A stretch of 64,000 nucleotides of DNA, taken from positions 1 through 64,000 of the forward strand of contig JAUCGI010000008.1 in NCBI GenBank assembly GCA_030378035.1. Reading direction: 5' to 3'. This document shows positions 18,515 through 27,581 of the stretch, one piece after another. A model generated the notes under the pieces. The model was not told where the DNA came from. It searched no databases and saw only the letters and a program-made list of their open reading frames with translations. Made by a program: the position numbers and the translations under genes. How positions within the stretch are numbered: position 1 is the first letter of the stretch; each line of letters opens with the position of its first letter. The DNA is from Desulfobacterales bacterium HSG2. Its GTDB lineage: Bacteria > Desulfobacterota > Desulfobacteria > Desulfobacterales > 4be13.

Positions 18515-18733
18515 TCAACTTGGCTTCGGAAGAACCCTCTTCATCCGTTCCATCAAATTCTGATCGGAAAGAATTTCATCCAGTTCAACGTCATCTGTAA
18601 ATTGCTGTTCACAGATTCTGGCCAGTGCCGCGGTCTCAATAAAGTTCGGAACAGAGCGATTTTCAGTCTGAGCGGCCTTCCGGAAAACTTCATAGATTTC
18701 ATCTTTTATATGTAATGTTAAACTTTTAGACAT
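18515..18733 (-). CDS. Ribbon-helix-helix-like small protein
   Basis: 72 residues. The start SKSLTLHIKDEIYEVFRKAAQTENRSVPNFIETAAL has the beta strand-helix-helix pattern of CopG/RHH DNA-binding antitoxins. No toxin gene follows directly, since the next gene is the separate antitoxin/toxin pair. It could be an orphan antitoxin or a regulator of the small-gene cluster here. Confidence 0.6.
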   Translation of the reverse strand: MSKSLTLHIKDEIYEVFRKAAQTENRSVPNFIETAALARICEQQFTDDVELDEILSDQNLMERMKRVLPKPS

Positions 18734-18779
18734 TTTTTACCTCAATCTTTCTCAGCGGAGCAAAGTTCTGAAGTTTTGC

Positions 18780-19145
18780 CTAATAAATCTCCAATCTTTT
18801 CAAATCAATGTGCGCTCCAACCTGAAGCAGAAAATTCAGATCGATGATACCATTCATATCGATCCCATAATTCATAGCTCCGACTTGGATATCAAAATCA
18901 CTCACCTGAAGTTCACCCAAACAGAGCCTGTCAATTCGCTTGGTAAAGACAAACTCAGTTCCCTGAATTCGATGCATTCTGTCATAGACTTCTATATGTA
19001 AACCGCGGTCCAAGATTTTATCTGCTGAAAAAATAGTCCCTGCCGAACCTGTATCAAGAAGAATATTATCAAGAGTGATCTGCCGGCCCTCATAGGTCAG
19101 AGAAACTGAGGTATATGCTAAACCATTCCGTATCTCTATCTTCAT
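18780..19145 (-). CDS. Retropepsin-like aspartic protease
   Basis: 121 residues from an ATG that overlaps the previous stop (ATGA); an upstream reading from 19169 is less likely. The catalytic motif ILLDTGSAGTIFSAD lies near residue 30 and a second hydrophobic-glycine motif (GIIDLNFLLQVGA) near 100, as in single-domain retropepsins that work as dimers. No signal peptide. It is coupled to the small protein before it. The substrate is unknown. Confidence 0.75.
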   Translation of the reverse strand: MKIEIRNGLAYTSVSLTYEGRQITLDNILLDTGSAGTIFSADKILDRGLHIEVYDRMHRIQGTEFVFTKRIDRLCLGELQVSDFDIQVGAMNYGIDMNGIIDLNFLLQVGAHIDLKRLEIY

Positions 19146-19402
19146 TGAGCACCTCGAATCCCTACCCACCGCCGTTCAGTAATATCAATCTCCTCACGAT
19201 CTGTGTGCAACACATACAGTTCACGCTTGGGTGATTCCCGATGAAGCTTCATATATGCTTTCATTGCAGGTGTCGAGTCAGGGAAAATGCTTATAACCGA
19301 GAGTTCCTCCAGAATACGTTTGTCTGACTCAGTATGTGCTTTGATGGCTTCCACTAAAAGCCATTGGCTTGGATAATGACTGCGTATTTCTTTCCATTTC
19401 AT
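19142..19402 (-). CDS. Small protein coupled to retropepsin
   Basis: 86 residues, start MKWKEIRSHYPSQWLLVEAIKAHTESDKRILEELSVI. It contains a helix and a C-terminal strand pattern (KRELYVLHTDREEIDI). Its stop overlaps the protease start. No family function is recognised; the pairing with a retropepsin suggests a chaperone, substrate or antitoxin-like role. Confidence 0.65.
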   Translation of the reverse strand: MKWKEIRSHYPSQWLLVEAIKAHTESDKRILEELSVISIFPDSTPAMKAYMKLHRESPKRELYVLHTDREEIDITERRWVGIRGAQ

Positions 19403-19415
19403 TTTGGTTCACTTT

Positions 19416-19679
19416 TTATTTGTCAAAAATATTCCAAAACATTTCCTCTTCAGGATCAATGATTTCGTCAAAAGCTCCTTGTTGTATCGCATAACCCAGG
19501 CGGTCAGCTATGCTGTCACTAAGCGAGGCAAGGGCATCCTGCTCATCGTCGCCATGGCTTGAAACCGAAAAATCAGGACATCTTGCCACGATAACATGAT
19601 CTTCTTCGGTCAGTAAAATATGCAGATATGAGCCGAAAAGATCTTTTATTGTTCCGATTAATGCTTTCGATGGTTTCAT
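19416..19679 (-). CDS. HicB-like small protein
   Basis: 87 residues. The segment HVIVARCPDFSVSSHGDDEQDALASLSDSIADRL follows the HicB-fold pattern (strands, Cys-Pro-Asp, then Gly-Asp-x-x-x-Asp-Ala and helix). No DNA-binding tail or HicA toxin is adjacent. It lies right after meaB and begins the accessory block. It may be a stand-alone HicB-fold protein. Confidence 0.5.
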   Translation of the reverse strand: MKPSKALIGTIKDLFGSYLHILLTEEDHVIVARCPDFSVSSHGDDEQDALASLSDSIADRLGYAIQQGAFDEIIDPEEEMFWNIFDK

Positions 19680-19721
19680 TTTCCATTCTCCTCAACCATG
19701 AATCAGATGCCCGCAATTCTG

Positions 19722-20747
19722 TCAGACCGGATTTTTATCCAGCAGGGAAAGCAGATGAAAGGCCGCGACCGTTGGCGAGGTCTCCCCCTTTCCCACTTCC
19801 TGTGTAACGTCCGGCAGGGCACTTTTGATATCGGGACTATTATAAAAACGATCCTTGAGCCCTTCTTCCACCAGTGAAAACATCCAGTCCAATGCCTGCC
19901 TTTTCCGATTTTCATCCAACTCACCGGTATTCATGAGCCTTTCCCGATGATCCAAGATCGTGTCCCATATTTTGCCGAGGCCGGTCGTCTCTATCGCGCT
20001 ACATGTCAGTACCGGAGGTATCCAAGTAGGTGACGCGGGTCTTAAAAGATGCAGGGCGATTTCATAATCGGATCTTGCCCTTTCCGCCTTTTTAACATTG
20101 TCACCGTCCGCCTTGTTGATTGTGATAGCGTCCGCCAGTTCCAGGACCCCCTTTTTGATCCCCTGAAGTTCATCCCCTGCCCCTGCCAGCATGAGCACAA
20201 GAAAAAAATCGACCATTGAGGAGACTGTGGTTTCAGACTGGCCCACCCCGACGGTCTCAATAATAATCACGTCAAAACCGAAGGCCTCACACACCAGCAT
20301 GGTTTCCCGGGTTTTTCTCGCGACCCCCCCCAGCGTTCCACCTGAGGGAGAGGGACGGATAAAGGCCCGCTTTTCAGCAGAGAGTTTTTCCATGCGCGTT
20401 TTATCCGCGAGCACACTTCCGCGGCTCTTGGTGCTGCTCGGATCAACTGCAAGCACAGCCACTTTGTGTGACTTATGATGTTTCGGGTCTTTTTTTAACG
20501 GGTGCGTCCTTTCACGCGTCAGCATCATGCCGAAGCTCTCAATAAAGGTGCTCTTCCCCGCGCCCGGAACTCCGGTGATTCCGAGGCGGACCGCGTTTCC
20601 GGTATGGGGAAGCAGGGCGTCCATGATGGTTCTGGCCAATTCCTGATGAGCAGGAAGCGAGCTCTCAATCAGTGTGATGGTTTTGGCAAGTATCCGTTTG
20701 TCTTGCGCCAATACGCCTTCAATGTAGTATTGAGGTTCTTTTATCAT
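19722..20747 (-). CDS. meaB: Methylmalonyl-CoA mutase-associated GTPase MeaB
   Basis: 341 residues, a G3E-family P-loop GTPase. Walker A/G1 is GITGVPGAGKSTFIE (near residue 57), DPSSTKSRGSVLADKTRM near 105, IIIETVGVGQSE near 160 and NKADGD near 215. MeaB gates cofactor loading and protects methylmalonyl-CoA mutase. The mutase gene lies upstream in the same orientation, but a promoter and repeat block separate them, so meaB can be expressed separately. Confidence 0.95.
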   Translation of the reverse strand: MIKEPQYYIEGVLAQDKRILAKTITLIESSLPAHQELARTIMDALLPHTGNAVRLGITGVPGAGKSTFIESFGMMLTRERTHPLKKDPKHHKSHKVAVLAVDPSSTKSRGSVLADKTRMEKLSAEKRAFIRPSPSGGTLGGVARKTRETMLVCEAFGFDVIIIETVGVGQSETTVSSMVDFFLVLMLAGAGDELQGIKKGVLELADAITINKADGDNVKKAERARSDYEIALHLLRPASPTWIPPVLTCSAIETTGLGKIWDTILDHRERLMNTGELDENRKRQALDWMFSLVEEGLKDRFYNSPDIKSALPDVTQEVGKGETSPTVAAFHLLSLLDKNPV

Positions 20748-20886
20748 TTTTATTATCCGGTTTTTAAATTAAAATTCCCATGAAACACTGTCAGTATTCC
20801 CTTGATACTATAAAGCCGTAGCTTTAAACTTAGGAGTGGGGCCTTGCACTCCGACTTGCTCTTGATCTCATCAAGCTGAATTGGGT

Positions 20887-20915
20887 ATAGTATACAATTA
20901 ATTTTATTTGGTCAA
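20887..20915 (-). promoter_or_regulatory. Sigma70-type promoter for meaB
   Basis: On the minus strand TTGACC (20915-20910), a 17-base spacer of A/T-rich sequence, and TACTAT (20892-20887). Both hexamers differ by one base from consensus. It points at meaB with a leader of about 130 bases. Confidence 0.7.
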
Positions 20916-20949
20916 CAAAAATATTTTCTGAAAATATGGAACTTGGGAT

Positions 20950-21052
20950 AATCGCATGAAAATCAATATCATCATAATTCAAGTATGTTTGTTAAAAATC
21001 GATAAAAATTTAACTCATTGATTTAATTAAGATTTAACACTTTCATGCGATT
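20950..21052. repeat. Inverted-repeat pair, MITE-like
   Basis: AATCGCATGAAA at 20950-20961 and its exact reverse complement TTTCATGCGATT at 21041-21052 enclose 79 A/T-rich bases without a gene. The size and perfect 12-base arms fit a small non-autonomous element or a large regulatory hairpin. Confidence 0.5.
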
Positions 21053-21117
21053 GCCCTGTATGTGCACCCTTCATAGAAATCGGAAAGTAGTTTACACTTT
21101 CCTATCATTCTGTGCCC

Positions 21118-21344
21118 GTGAAACATAAACATAAACATAAACATACACATACACATGCGCGTTCAGATGCGCGTTCATCTTCAGATGCGCGTTCATCTTC
21201 AGATGCGCGTTTATCTTCACATGCGCGTTCATCTTCAGATGCGCGTTCATCTTCAAATGCGCGTTCATCTTCAGATGCGCGTTCATCTTCAGATGCGCGT
21301 TCACGTCCACATGCGCGTTCACGTTCACATGCATGTCCATCATA
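21118..21344. repeat. 18-base tandem repeat array
   Basis: First four or five ACATAA/ACATAC hexamers, then about ten copies of the 18-mer ATGCGCGTTCATCTTCAG with a few variants (ACGTCC, ACGTTC). All frames stay open because 18 is divisible by three, so apparent low-complexity reading frames here are artefacts. It lies 5' of the meaB promoter, between mcm and meaB. Confidence 0.85.
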
Positions 21345-21472
21345 AGTGTAAACTTAGGAGTTGTGAACTGAGTAACTTACCCATTTTTCTTGCTCTTAAT
21401 CTTGCTCGTGTCCATTTGATTATGAGCAGGAGCAAGAGCAAGAGTCTTGGGAATCCTAAGTTTACACTTATG
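21341..21472. mobile_element. MITE-like element with 19-base inverted ends
   Basis: Ends CATAAGTGTAAACTTAGGA (21341-21359) and the exact reverse complement (21454-21472) enclose about 94 bases. The interior also has an inverted pair of GAGCAAGA-like segments. No coding capacity. It follows the 18-mer array and precedes the mcm stop, so it may also act as a terminator for mcm. Confidence 0.6.
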
Positions 21473-21554
21473 GAACATACACATACAAAAAAAGTGTGAA
21501 ATGAAAAATGCCAAAGTCTGTATAAGAGCGGGGCATAAGCCCCGCCCATTCAGA

Positions 21555-23684
21555 CTATTTCCGCTGTTCCAGCAGATTCAGCACCCGGTTTACGGAATCC
21601 GTAACCGGTGTTCCGGGACCGAATACCAGCGCGGTCCCTTTTTCATAAAGGAAGTCATAATCCCCCGGAGGAATAACCCCGCCTGCAACCACCAGAATAT
21701 CTCCGGCCCCTTCCTTCTTAAGGGCTTCGATCAGTTCGGGAACCAGAGTTTTGTGTCCGGCAGCCAGACTGGATGCGCCGACAATATGCACATCATTTTC
21801 CACAGCCATTTTGGCGGCCTCCTCAGGCGTCTGGAACATGGGACTGATATCCACGTCAAAACCGAGGTCAGCGTAAGCGGTGGCAATCACCTTGATGCCG
21901 CGGTCATGGCCGTCCTGGCCCATCTTCGTGACGAGCATTCTCGGCCGCCTTCCCTCTTTCTCAGCAAACGCGTCGGCTCTTTTCCTGAGCGTGTCAATCA
22001 CTTCATCCTCCCCGTACTCGGAGGCATACACGCCGGAGATACATTGGGTTGTCGCGACGTAACGGTCGAAAACCTTCTCCATCGCGCTTGAAATTTCCCC
22101 GACAGTTGCCCTGGCCCGCATCGCGGGAATACAGAGCTCCAGCAGATTCCCTTCGGATCCGGCAGCATTTGTGATCGCATCAAGGGCCTTCTCAACCGCG
22201 GAATTATCCCGTTTGTCCTTGATTTCTTTCAGCCTTGCAACCTGCTCATCACGAACTGCGGCCGGCACTTCCAGAACATCAAGATCGATATCTTCTTCGA
22301 TCTGATATTTGTTGACGCCGACAATCACCTCTTTGCCCTGATCGATCCTGGCCTGCTTCCGGGCCGCGGATTCTTCGACGCGCATCTTGGGCATTCCGGT
22401 TTCGATGGCCTTGGCCATGCCGCCCATCTCCTCGACCTCGGCCATAATCTTCTGGGCCTCTTTGATGATGCCGTCCGTCAGGGATTCCACATAGTATGAT
22501 CCGGCCAGCGGGTCAACCACATGACAGACCTGGGATTCTTCCTGGACGATGATCTGGGTGTTCCTGGCGATCCTCGCGGAAAAATCGGTGGGGAGTCCCA
22601 CCGCCTCATCAAAGGAGTTGGTGTGCAGGGACTGGGTCCCGCCCAGAGCTGCCGCGAGGCACTCAAGGGTCGTTCGGATGACGTTGTTGTACGGATCCTG
22701 AGCGGTGAGACTCCATCCCGATGTCTGGACATGGGTTCTCAGCATGCTGGACTTGGGATTCTTGGGGTTGAACTGGCTCATGATACGGTGCCACAGGAAA
22801 CGTGCAGCGCGCAGCATGGCGATTTCCATGAAGAAATTCATGCCCACGCCGAAAAAGAAGGAGAGACGGGGGGCAAACTTGTCAATATCCAGCCCCGCGG
22901 CAAGAGCCGCCTTCACATATTCCAGACCGTCAGAGAGGGTAAAAGCAGTCTGAAGCACGGAATCCGCGCCGGCCTCCATCATGTGATATCCGCTGATGCT
23001 GATGCTGTTGTATTTGGGCATGTTATGGGAGCAGTATCCGATGATGTCGGATATGATCCGCATGGACGGCTTGGGCGGATAGATATAGGTGTTTCTCGTG
23101 AGATACTCCTTGAGGATGTCGTTCTGAATGGTCCCCATGAGCTGCTCCTGCTTCACGCCCTGCTCTTCGGCAGCCACAATGTAACCGGCCAGAATCGGCA
23201 GCACCGCGCCGTTCATGGTCATGGAGACGGACATCTGATCCAGGGGGATCTGGTCAAAGAGGATCTTCATGTCCTCCACCGAATCGACTGCAACCCCGGC
23301 CTTGCCAATGTCGCCGGAGACCCTGGGATGATCCGAGTCATATCCCCTGTGGGTCGCGAGGTCAAACGCCACAGAGAGGCCCTTCTGACCTGCCGCGAGA
23401 TTCCTTCTGTAAAACGCGTTCGATTCCTTTGCCGTGGAAAATCCCGCATACTGGCGGATGGTCCAGGGCCGGCCCGCGTACATGGTCGCCATGGGACCCC
23501 GCACATAAGGCGGCATTCCCGGAAGGGTGTTCACATGCTCCATCCCTTCAATATCCTCAGCGGTGTAAAGCGGTTTTACCTCGATGCCTTCGGGCGTCTT
23601 CCAGTTCAGCTTATCCGGCGATTTGCCCTTCAGCAGTTTTGTTGCCAGTTCATTCCATTTTTCCAATTCAGGATGTTTTGCCAT
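21555..23684 (-). CDS. mcm: Methylmalonyl-CoA mutase, B12-dependent
   Basis: 709 residues, a single chain with both the TIM-barrel substrate domain and the C-terminal cobalamin domain. The N-terminal [20 protein letters not shown] region holds acyl-CoA contacts; the B12 domain (about 580-705) has DGHDRG with the cobalt-ligand histidine, then GASSLAAGH and [12 protein letters not shown]. It interconverts succinyl-CoA and (R)-methylmalonyl-CoA. AAGGAG precedes the ATG. The upstream gap to mce is a heptamer array. Confidence 0.97.
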   Translation of the reverse strand: MAKHPELEKWNELATKLLKGKSPDKLNWKTPEGIEVKPLYTAEDIEGMEHVNTLPGMPPYVRGPMATMYAGRPWTIRQYAGFSTAKESNAFYRRNLAAGQKGLSVAFDLATHRGYDSDHPRVSGDIGKAGVAVDSVEDMKILFDQIPLDQMSVSMTMNGAVLPILAGYIVAAEEQGVKQEQLMGTIQNDILKEYLTRNTYIYPPKPSMRIISDIIGYCSHNMPKYNSISISGYHMMEAGADSVLQTAFTLSDGLEYVKAALAAGLDIDKFAPRLSFFFGVGMNFFMEIAMLRAARFLWHRIMSQFNPKNPKSSMLRTHVQTSGWSLTAQDPYNNVIRTTLECLAAALGGTQSLHTNSFDEAVGLPTDFSARIARNTQIIVQEESQVCHVVDPLAGSYYVESLTDGIIKEAQKIMAEVEEMGGMAKAIETGMPKMRVEESAARKQARIDQGKEVIVGVNKYQIEEDIDLDVLEVPAAVRDEQVARLKEIKDKRDNSAVEKALDAITNAAGSEGNLLELCIPAMRARATVGEISSAMEKVFDRYVATTQCISGVYASEYGEDEVIDTLRKRADAFAEKEGRRPRMLVTKMGQDGHDRGIKVIATAYADLGFDVDISPMFQTPEEAAKMAVENDVHIVGASSLAAGHKTLVPELIEALKKEGAGDILVVAGGVIPPGDYDFLYEKGTALVFGPGTPVTDSVNRVLNLLEQRK

Positions 23685-23702
23685 TTTATTCTCCTTTTTA
23701 TT

Positions 23703-23946
23703 CGGTTGACGGTTTCCAGTTGACAGTTGACGGTTGACGGTTTCCAGTTGACAGTTGACGGTTGACGGTTTCCAGTTGACAGTTGACGGTTTCCGGTTGA
23801 CGGTTATCAGTTAAAATCAAAAGAAGATTTGTTTGCTGATAGCTGTCAAGCGTAAACCGTAAACCGTAAACCGTAAACCGTAAACCGTAAACCGTAAACC
23901 GTAAACCGTAAACCGTAAACCGTAAACCGTAAACCGTAAACTGATT
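23703..23946. repeat. Two-halved heptamer array between mce and mcm
   Basis: Left half GGTTGAC, GGTTTCC and AGTTGAC units; right half at least a dozen GTAAACC units, the reverse complement of GGTTTAC. The two halves are separated by about 45 irregular bases containing GGTTATCAG and GCTGATAGC, which resemble the core of the array at 2433-2873. The array fills the gap up to the mce stop. Confidence 0.88.
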
Positions 23947-24348
23947 TTATCTTTCACACAGTTCGACCAAAACTCCGTTGGTTGCCTTGGGATGCAGGAA
24001 CGCTATCTTTGCGCCGCCTGCGCCATTTCTCGGTTTTTCATCGATCAGTTTGATGCCCTTTTCCTTGAGTTCGGCCAGTGCCTCCTCAATGTTTTCCACG
24101 CGAAAGGCCACATGCTGGATGCCTTGGCCTTTTTTCTCGATGTACTTGGCCACCGGCCCGTCAGGCGCGGTGGATTCGAGAAGCTCCACTTCACTTTCAC
24201 CCACCGGGAAAAACGCGGTGGTGACTTTCTGCGCCTCGACAGTTTCCGTGCCTTCAAAGCCGAGGCCCAGAACGCCTGTCCAGAAGTTTTTGCCTTCTTC
24301 GATGCTGTTAACAGCAATGCCCAAGTGGTCGATCTTTAGCAACTTCAT
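23947..24348 (-). CDS. mce: Methylmalonyl-CoA epimerase
   Basis: 133 residues, a VOC-superfamily metalloenzyme. The metal-binding pattern is visible: KIDHLGIAV at the N-terminus, [12 protein letters not shown] near residue 76 and GVLVELCER at the C-terminus (His, His, Glu). It interconverts (R)- and (S)-methylmalonyl-CoA between the mutase and the carboxyltransferase. AAAGGAG precedes the ATG at good spacing. Confidence 0.95.
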   Translation of the reverse strand: MKLLKIDHLGIAVNSIEEGKNFWTGVLGLGFEGTETVEAQKVTTAFFPVGESEVELLESTAPDGPVAKYIEKKGQGIQHVAFRVENIEEALAELKEKGIKLIDEKPRNGAGGAKIAFLHPKATNGVLVELCER

Positions 24349-24376
24349 GTATTACTCCTTTATTCTTAGGGTTTGG

Positions 24377-24493
24377 TTAGTTGTTTTTGCCTGTATTCAT
24401 ACCGCCGGCCACCTGATCTGCGCATCCGAAACAAAAATACATGTTTCCTTGAAGGTGGCTGACATTCAAAATCTTCGTTTTGATTTTTTTCAT
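24377..24493 (-). CDS. Possible 38-residue protein coupled to TOPRIM-like gene
   Basis: Its ATG overlaps the previous stop as ATGA. It encodes 38 residues with a lysine-rich start (MKKIKTKILN) and one CFGC pair. The coupling suggests translation, but no family is recognised and a gene stump is equally possible. It ends 30 bases before the mce start. Confidence 0.35.
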   Translation of the reverse strand: MKKIKTKILNVSHLQGNMYFCFGCADQVAGGMNTGKNN

Positions 24494-25287
24494 TCGGAAA
24501 GCTCCCCCATCAGATCATCCACGGTACCTTTTCTGACTTCTCCTCTGGCATATTCTTGTCTCGCTTCCCTGATATTTTTATACATTAATTTATCATTGAA
24601 TGTCCGGGCTTGTGAGCAGAACTCACACACTTTGTTCCAATTATCCGCCACATTTCCCACAACTTGGCGATAACGCTTCACCGGCTTTTTGATTTTGCCA
24701 TCTTTGCGTTTCAAAATTTTGCGATAACCCTTTAATGTCATCAGATAAGCCGGATGACGATGATCATCACCTTTATGAATACATTCGTAATCAGACTTCC
24801 GGCATAACGCATCATCCGGGAAAAGTGCTGCAAAAAGCCAGTTTTCAGTATCTTGTGCCGGAATCGCCAGAATTGCCTCTGAGGGAAATTTGTCTGCGCC
24901 TTCCAAATTCAGCCATCTTGCGATAACCTCTTTTAAATTTTCGACAGTCGGCAGAATAGGCGGACAGGGTTGCGAGACATTTCCCACAGGATGGATCGTG
25001 TCTTCCTGCAAATCAGGTTCAAAAGCAATATCTGCATCTGCATGGATGATGAGCAAATCAATCTGATAATCTGTAATCAGTGTGGTGATATCAGTGTCAA
25101 GAGATTGCCACACATCAAAACAAAAACGACGCACACCTTTCCATCCTGTTCCGCTTCTCCCGAAACTGTCACCGTTGTCTGCCGGCTGCAAATCAAGATA
25201 GTCATGGTCTCCCGGATACAGTTTTTCGATGATCGCTTTCAGCACCAGACGATCTGTGGGCCCTTCGACGACAGTTCCGATTTTCAC
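24490..25287 (-). CDS. TOPRIM-like (DUF4276/OLD-type) nuclease partner
   Basis: 265 residues from a GTG preceded by AGGAGG, read as VKIGTVVEGPTDRLVLKAI; a longer reading would overlap the ATPase. The VEGPTD motif and the later LLIIHADADIAF supply the acidic residues of a TOPRIM fold. The middle (PAQDTENWLFAAL) resembles DUF4276-type proteins. It follows an AAA ATPase by 17 bases, so the pair looks like an OLD nuclease split into two chains. Anti-phage function is inferred. Confidence 0.72.
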   Translation of the reverse strand: MKIGTVVEGPTDRLVLKAIIEKLYPGDHDYLDLQPADNGDSFGRSGTGWKGVRRFCFDVWQSLDTDITTLITDYQIDLLIIHADADIAFEPDLQEDTIHPVGNVSQPCPPILPTVENLKEVIARWLNLEGADKFPSEAILAIPAQDTENWLFAALFPDDALCRKSDYECIHKGDDHRHPAYLMTLKGYRKILKRKDGKIKKPVKRYRQVVGNVADNWNKVCEFCSQARTFNDKLMYKNIREARQEYARGEVRKGTVDDLMGELSE

Positions 25288-25304
25288 TATATATCTCGCT
25301 CCTC

Positions 25305-26525
25305 CTAAAATATGTCTGGCACACCGCCCAGAAGCCCCATGCTCCACATCATTGAAAGCGGTGTCCCTTTTTCACCCTTTTCCAGCAACTCATCCGAAAG
25401 CCGGACTCGGGAAACCTTTGTCGCTCCATGTGTGTCTTGGCTACGATCAACGGCAAACAGGCGAATTCGGTCATCCCGCAGATCAAGGCCGTCCAGAACA
25501 AGGGGACTGTGGGTTGTCAGCAGGGCTTGGCGCGGGGGATCCGATTCAAGCATGAGATTACAGAAAAGCCGTGTCACTCCCCGTGCCAGCCGAGGATTCA
25601 TGGTCTGGCAGAAATTGTCAATGGCAAAGAATCCCGGGGTGCGGGGATGCAGGGCCAGAATTAGTGTGAACAACACATATAATGCGCCCTCACTAGCGTC
25701 ATATCCTGACACCCGATTACGCTTTTCATTCATCCAGTAATCCCTGAACCGCACGAGGCTCCGCAGCGAGGGAACATGGGGGGATAACAGTTCCCGTGAA
25801 GGCGCTGTAATATCAAATTCATCCACCCATTCCAGCAAATCCAGAACATCATCCAAATCCGCTCCGCCGAGACTTTCATTCTCCGGATCAAGGATATCCT
25901 CCACCGCTTCAGCCAGACGCCCGCCGAACAATCCTAAAGGTTCCGAAGGGACAATGTCGGGCTGAATTCCCCGCAACACCGGTGTGGTCGGGGTAAAGAT
26001 TGCATAGTCTGTCAATGCTCTGTAAAGTTCTACTGTCTCAGGTTTATCCGTATAAAATCGGAAGTACCCGACCTTTTTGAGAAATCGGCCAAGTGTCTCA
26101 TCAATAATCCCCTTCTTTATCCTATTTGACGACGTGGGCAAATGTCTTTCCAGTTTTTTGTCGCATAGCTTCTCCTGCCTATAAATCCAAATCCCCGGCG
26201 GAGGATTGTTCAAACTTACCTCATAATTTGCCTCAACGCCATTCCAAGAGCCAGCCGCTTTCAGAACGATATCGTTATCGTCGGATTGCTCCATTCCCTT
26301 CAGGGAGGTTTTGTATAATCCGGAAACGCCGTGCCGAACTCCCCTTCGTAATAGATGATCCGCATCTACACGGCCATCCGCGGCCGCGCTCAACATCCCG
26401 ACAGCCTCCAGCAGATTGCTTTTGCCGCTGCCGTTTGCGCCGATGAACACATTCACCTGTCCCAGTTCCAATGATGGAATATTATGGATGGATTTGAATC
26501 CCTGTATTCCGATTGATGTCAGCAT
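25305..26525 (-). CDS. AAA family ATPase (AAA21-like)
   Basis: 406 residues. MLTSIGIQGFKSIHNIPSLE, Walker A GANGSGKSNLLEA (near 31), FFAIDNFCQTMNPRLARG in the Walker B position (near 316) and LLTTHSPLVLDGLDL (near 350). The acidic pair of Walker B is replaced by Asp-Asn, unusual for the class. It is paralogous to the ATPase at 30034-31281; the two share nearly identical 5' ends including the leader. It is followed by the TOPRIM-like gene. Confidence 0.85.
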   Translation of the reverse strand: MLTSIGIQGFKSIHNIPSLELGQVNVFIGANGSGKSNLLEAVGMLSAAADGRVDADHLLRRGVRHGVSGLYKTSLKGMEQSDDNDIVLKAAGSWNGVEANYEVSLNNPPPGIWIYRQEKLCDKKLERHLPTSSNRIKKGIIDETLGRFLKKVGYFRFYTDKPETVELYRALTDYAIFTPTTPVLRGIQPDIVPSEPLGLFGGRLAEAVEDILDPENESLGGADLDDVLDLLEWVDEFDITAPSRELLSPHVPSLRSLVRFRDYWMNEKRNRVSGYDASEGALYVLFTLILALHPRTPGFFAIDNFCQTMNPRLARGVTRLFCNLMLESDPPRQALLTTHSPLVLDGLDLRDDRIRLFAVDRSQDTHGATKVSRVRLSDELLEKGEKGTPLSMMWSMGLLGGVPDIF

Positions 26526-26606
26526 TTTTTATTCCGGTCCAACCTATTGGGTCAATCTTTTTATTAACAACCTGTTTAAATAATGGCTAAATCAGATACG
26601 CTTTAA

Positions 26607-26640
26607 ATGATTAAGCCCTTTGAACGGTCGTTCGCCATAG
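26607..26640 (-). pseudogene. Fragment resembling the DUF4276 gene end
   Basis: About 33 bases match, with a few changes, the segment near 49897-49933 in the DUF4276 gene that encodes ANNRSKSFNHF. It abuts the stop of the toxin gene at 26646. It is too short for certainty, but it suggests that a DUF4276 partner gene once lay here. The rest of the gap 26526-26645 shows nothing. Confidence 0.35.
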
Positions 26641-26645
26641 CGTAG

Positions 26646-27065
26646 CTATTCATGCTTGTAAAGTTTGAACTCTCTGTCAATCCACAATATATGAAAGAGT
26701 CTTTTGTCACGATAGCCCACCATGGGAGCCTTGCCGTAAAATCTGAATGCGATAAAACTCACATCTTCTCTGAGATACCCCGGTATTCCGGATTTTATGG
26801 ATCGCCTGTCAATTTTCTCAAACCCGATTCCGTGACGATGCGAGGATTTTATTTCCGCCCATGTTTTCTGACTCAGCCTGTGAAGCGTGTCTGCAAAGGC
26901 GGCCTTTTCATCCTTCCCGCATTTTGAGATACAGAAATCTTTTCTGATCTGTGTCAGGGAAAAAACAGGTTCCTGCTGATCATACGATTTTTTCTCGGCA
27001 TCATGCGGAGCAAATCTTTTTCCTTTGCCTGCTTCTCTCTGCTTTATCTTCTTTTTTCTGCCCAT
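26646..27065 (-). CDS. Putative toxin paired with Panacea protein
   Basis: 139 residues with a very basic start (MGRKKKIKQREAGKGKRF). The C-terminal segment IAFRFYGKAPMVGYRDKRLFHILWIDREFKLYKHE resembles the last strands of RelE/HigB-fold toxins. It begins 2 bases after the Panacea-domain gene ends, the usual order in Panacea toxin-antitoxin pairs. Target unknown. A stretch of its 5' end recurs in the scar at 35397-35450. Confidence 0.7.
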   Translation of the reverse strand: MGRKKKIKQREAGKGKRFAPHDAEKKSYDQQEPVFSLTQIRKDFCISKCGKDEKAAFADTLHRLSQKTWAEIKSSHRHGIGFEKIDRRSIKSGIPGYLREDVSFIAFRFYGKAPMVGYRDKRLFHILWIDREFKLYKHE

Positions 27066-27067
27066 CC

Positions 27068-27502
27068 TCAGTCGTTCCGCAACTGGGTTTTAAAATATTC
27101 CCTCATGGAATCACGGGATATGGCAGAACCCGGCGGAGTATCTCTCCAGGGGGATTCCTCATGGACCATGTTCATCAGCTTCCATGCCGAAAACTGGCCG
27201 AACACGGAATAAACCTCATCCAGCAGTTCCCTGATATCCTCATCATACACGGAATAATCCATGTCATCCGGTTTCGGAAGCGGGAGCGACTCATACTTTT
27301 TGTATTCATCGTATAATTCGGGAATCACGGGTCCGTGAGTCCATGCCTCAATATCCGCCTCAAACAGGGGCCTGTCAAAAATGGCCTGATGGAACCCCTG
27401 GGCGTAATAGACGAGTTTCTGCAATTTCATGTTTGAGATCAGGTCGCCGGCCTCGTCATTCGTCAGTGCCAAAAAATATTTGGCGATGTCATGGCAGGTC
27501 AT
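27068..27502 (-). CDS. Panacea-domain (DUF4065/SocA-like) antitoxin
   Basis: 144 residues. MKLQKLVYYAQGFHQAIFDRPLFEADIEAWTHGPVIPELYDEYKKY is the signature of the Panacea/GepA/SocA family, which neutralises many unrelated toxins. It is followed almost directly by the putative toxin. It may also link the toxin to a protease or block it directly, as described for other family members. Confidence 0.88.
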   Translation of the reverse strand: MTCHDIAKYFLALTNDEAGDLISNMKLQKLVYYAQGFHQAIFDRPLFEADIEAWTHGPVIPELYDEYKKYESLPLPKPDDMDYSVYDEDIRELLDEVYSVFGQFSAWKLMNMVHEESPWRDTPPGSAISRDSMREYFKTQLRND

Positions 27503-27581
27503 TATTCTCTCCTATATCTGTTATTTTCCCGGGTTAAAATTACATGGCAAATCACCGCAATCTTCCTCGATCTCAATCTTT

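Noticed and set aside
21092-21345. Low-complexity proteins on both strands
   Set aside because: They are translations of an 18-base tandem repeat, whose length is a multiple of three, so frames stay open by chance.
22521-23723. A 400-codon open frame on the plus strand across mcm
   Set aside because: Antisense shadow of the mutase gene, caused by its codon bias; no ribosome site or recognisable domain.
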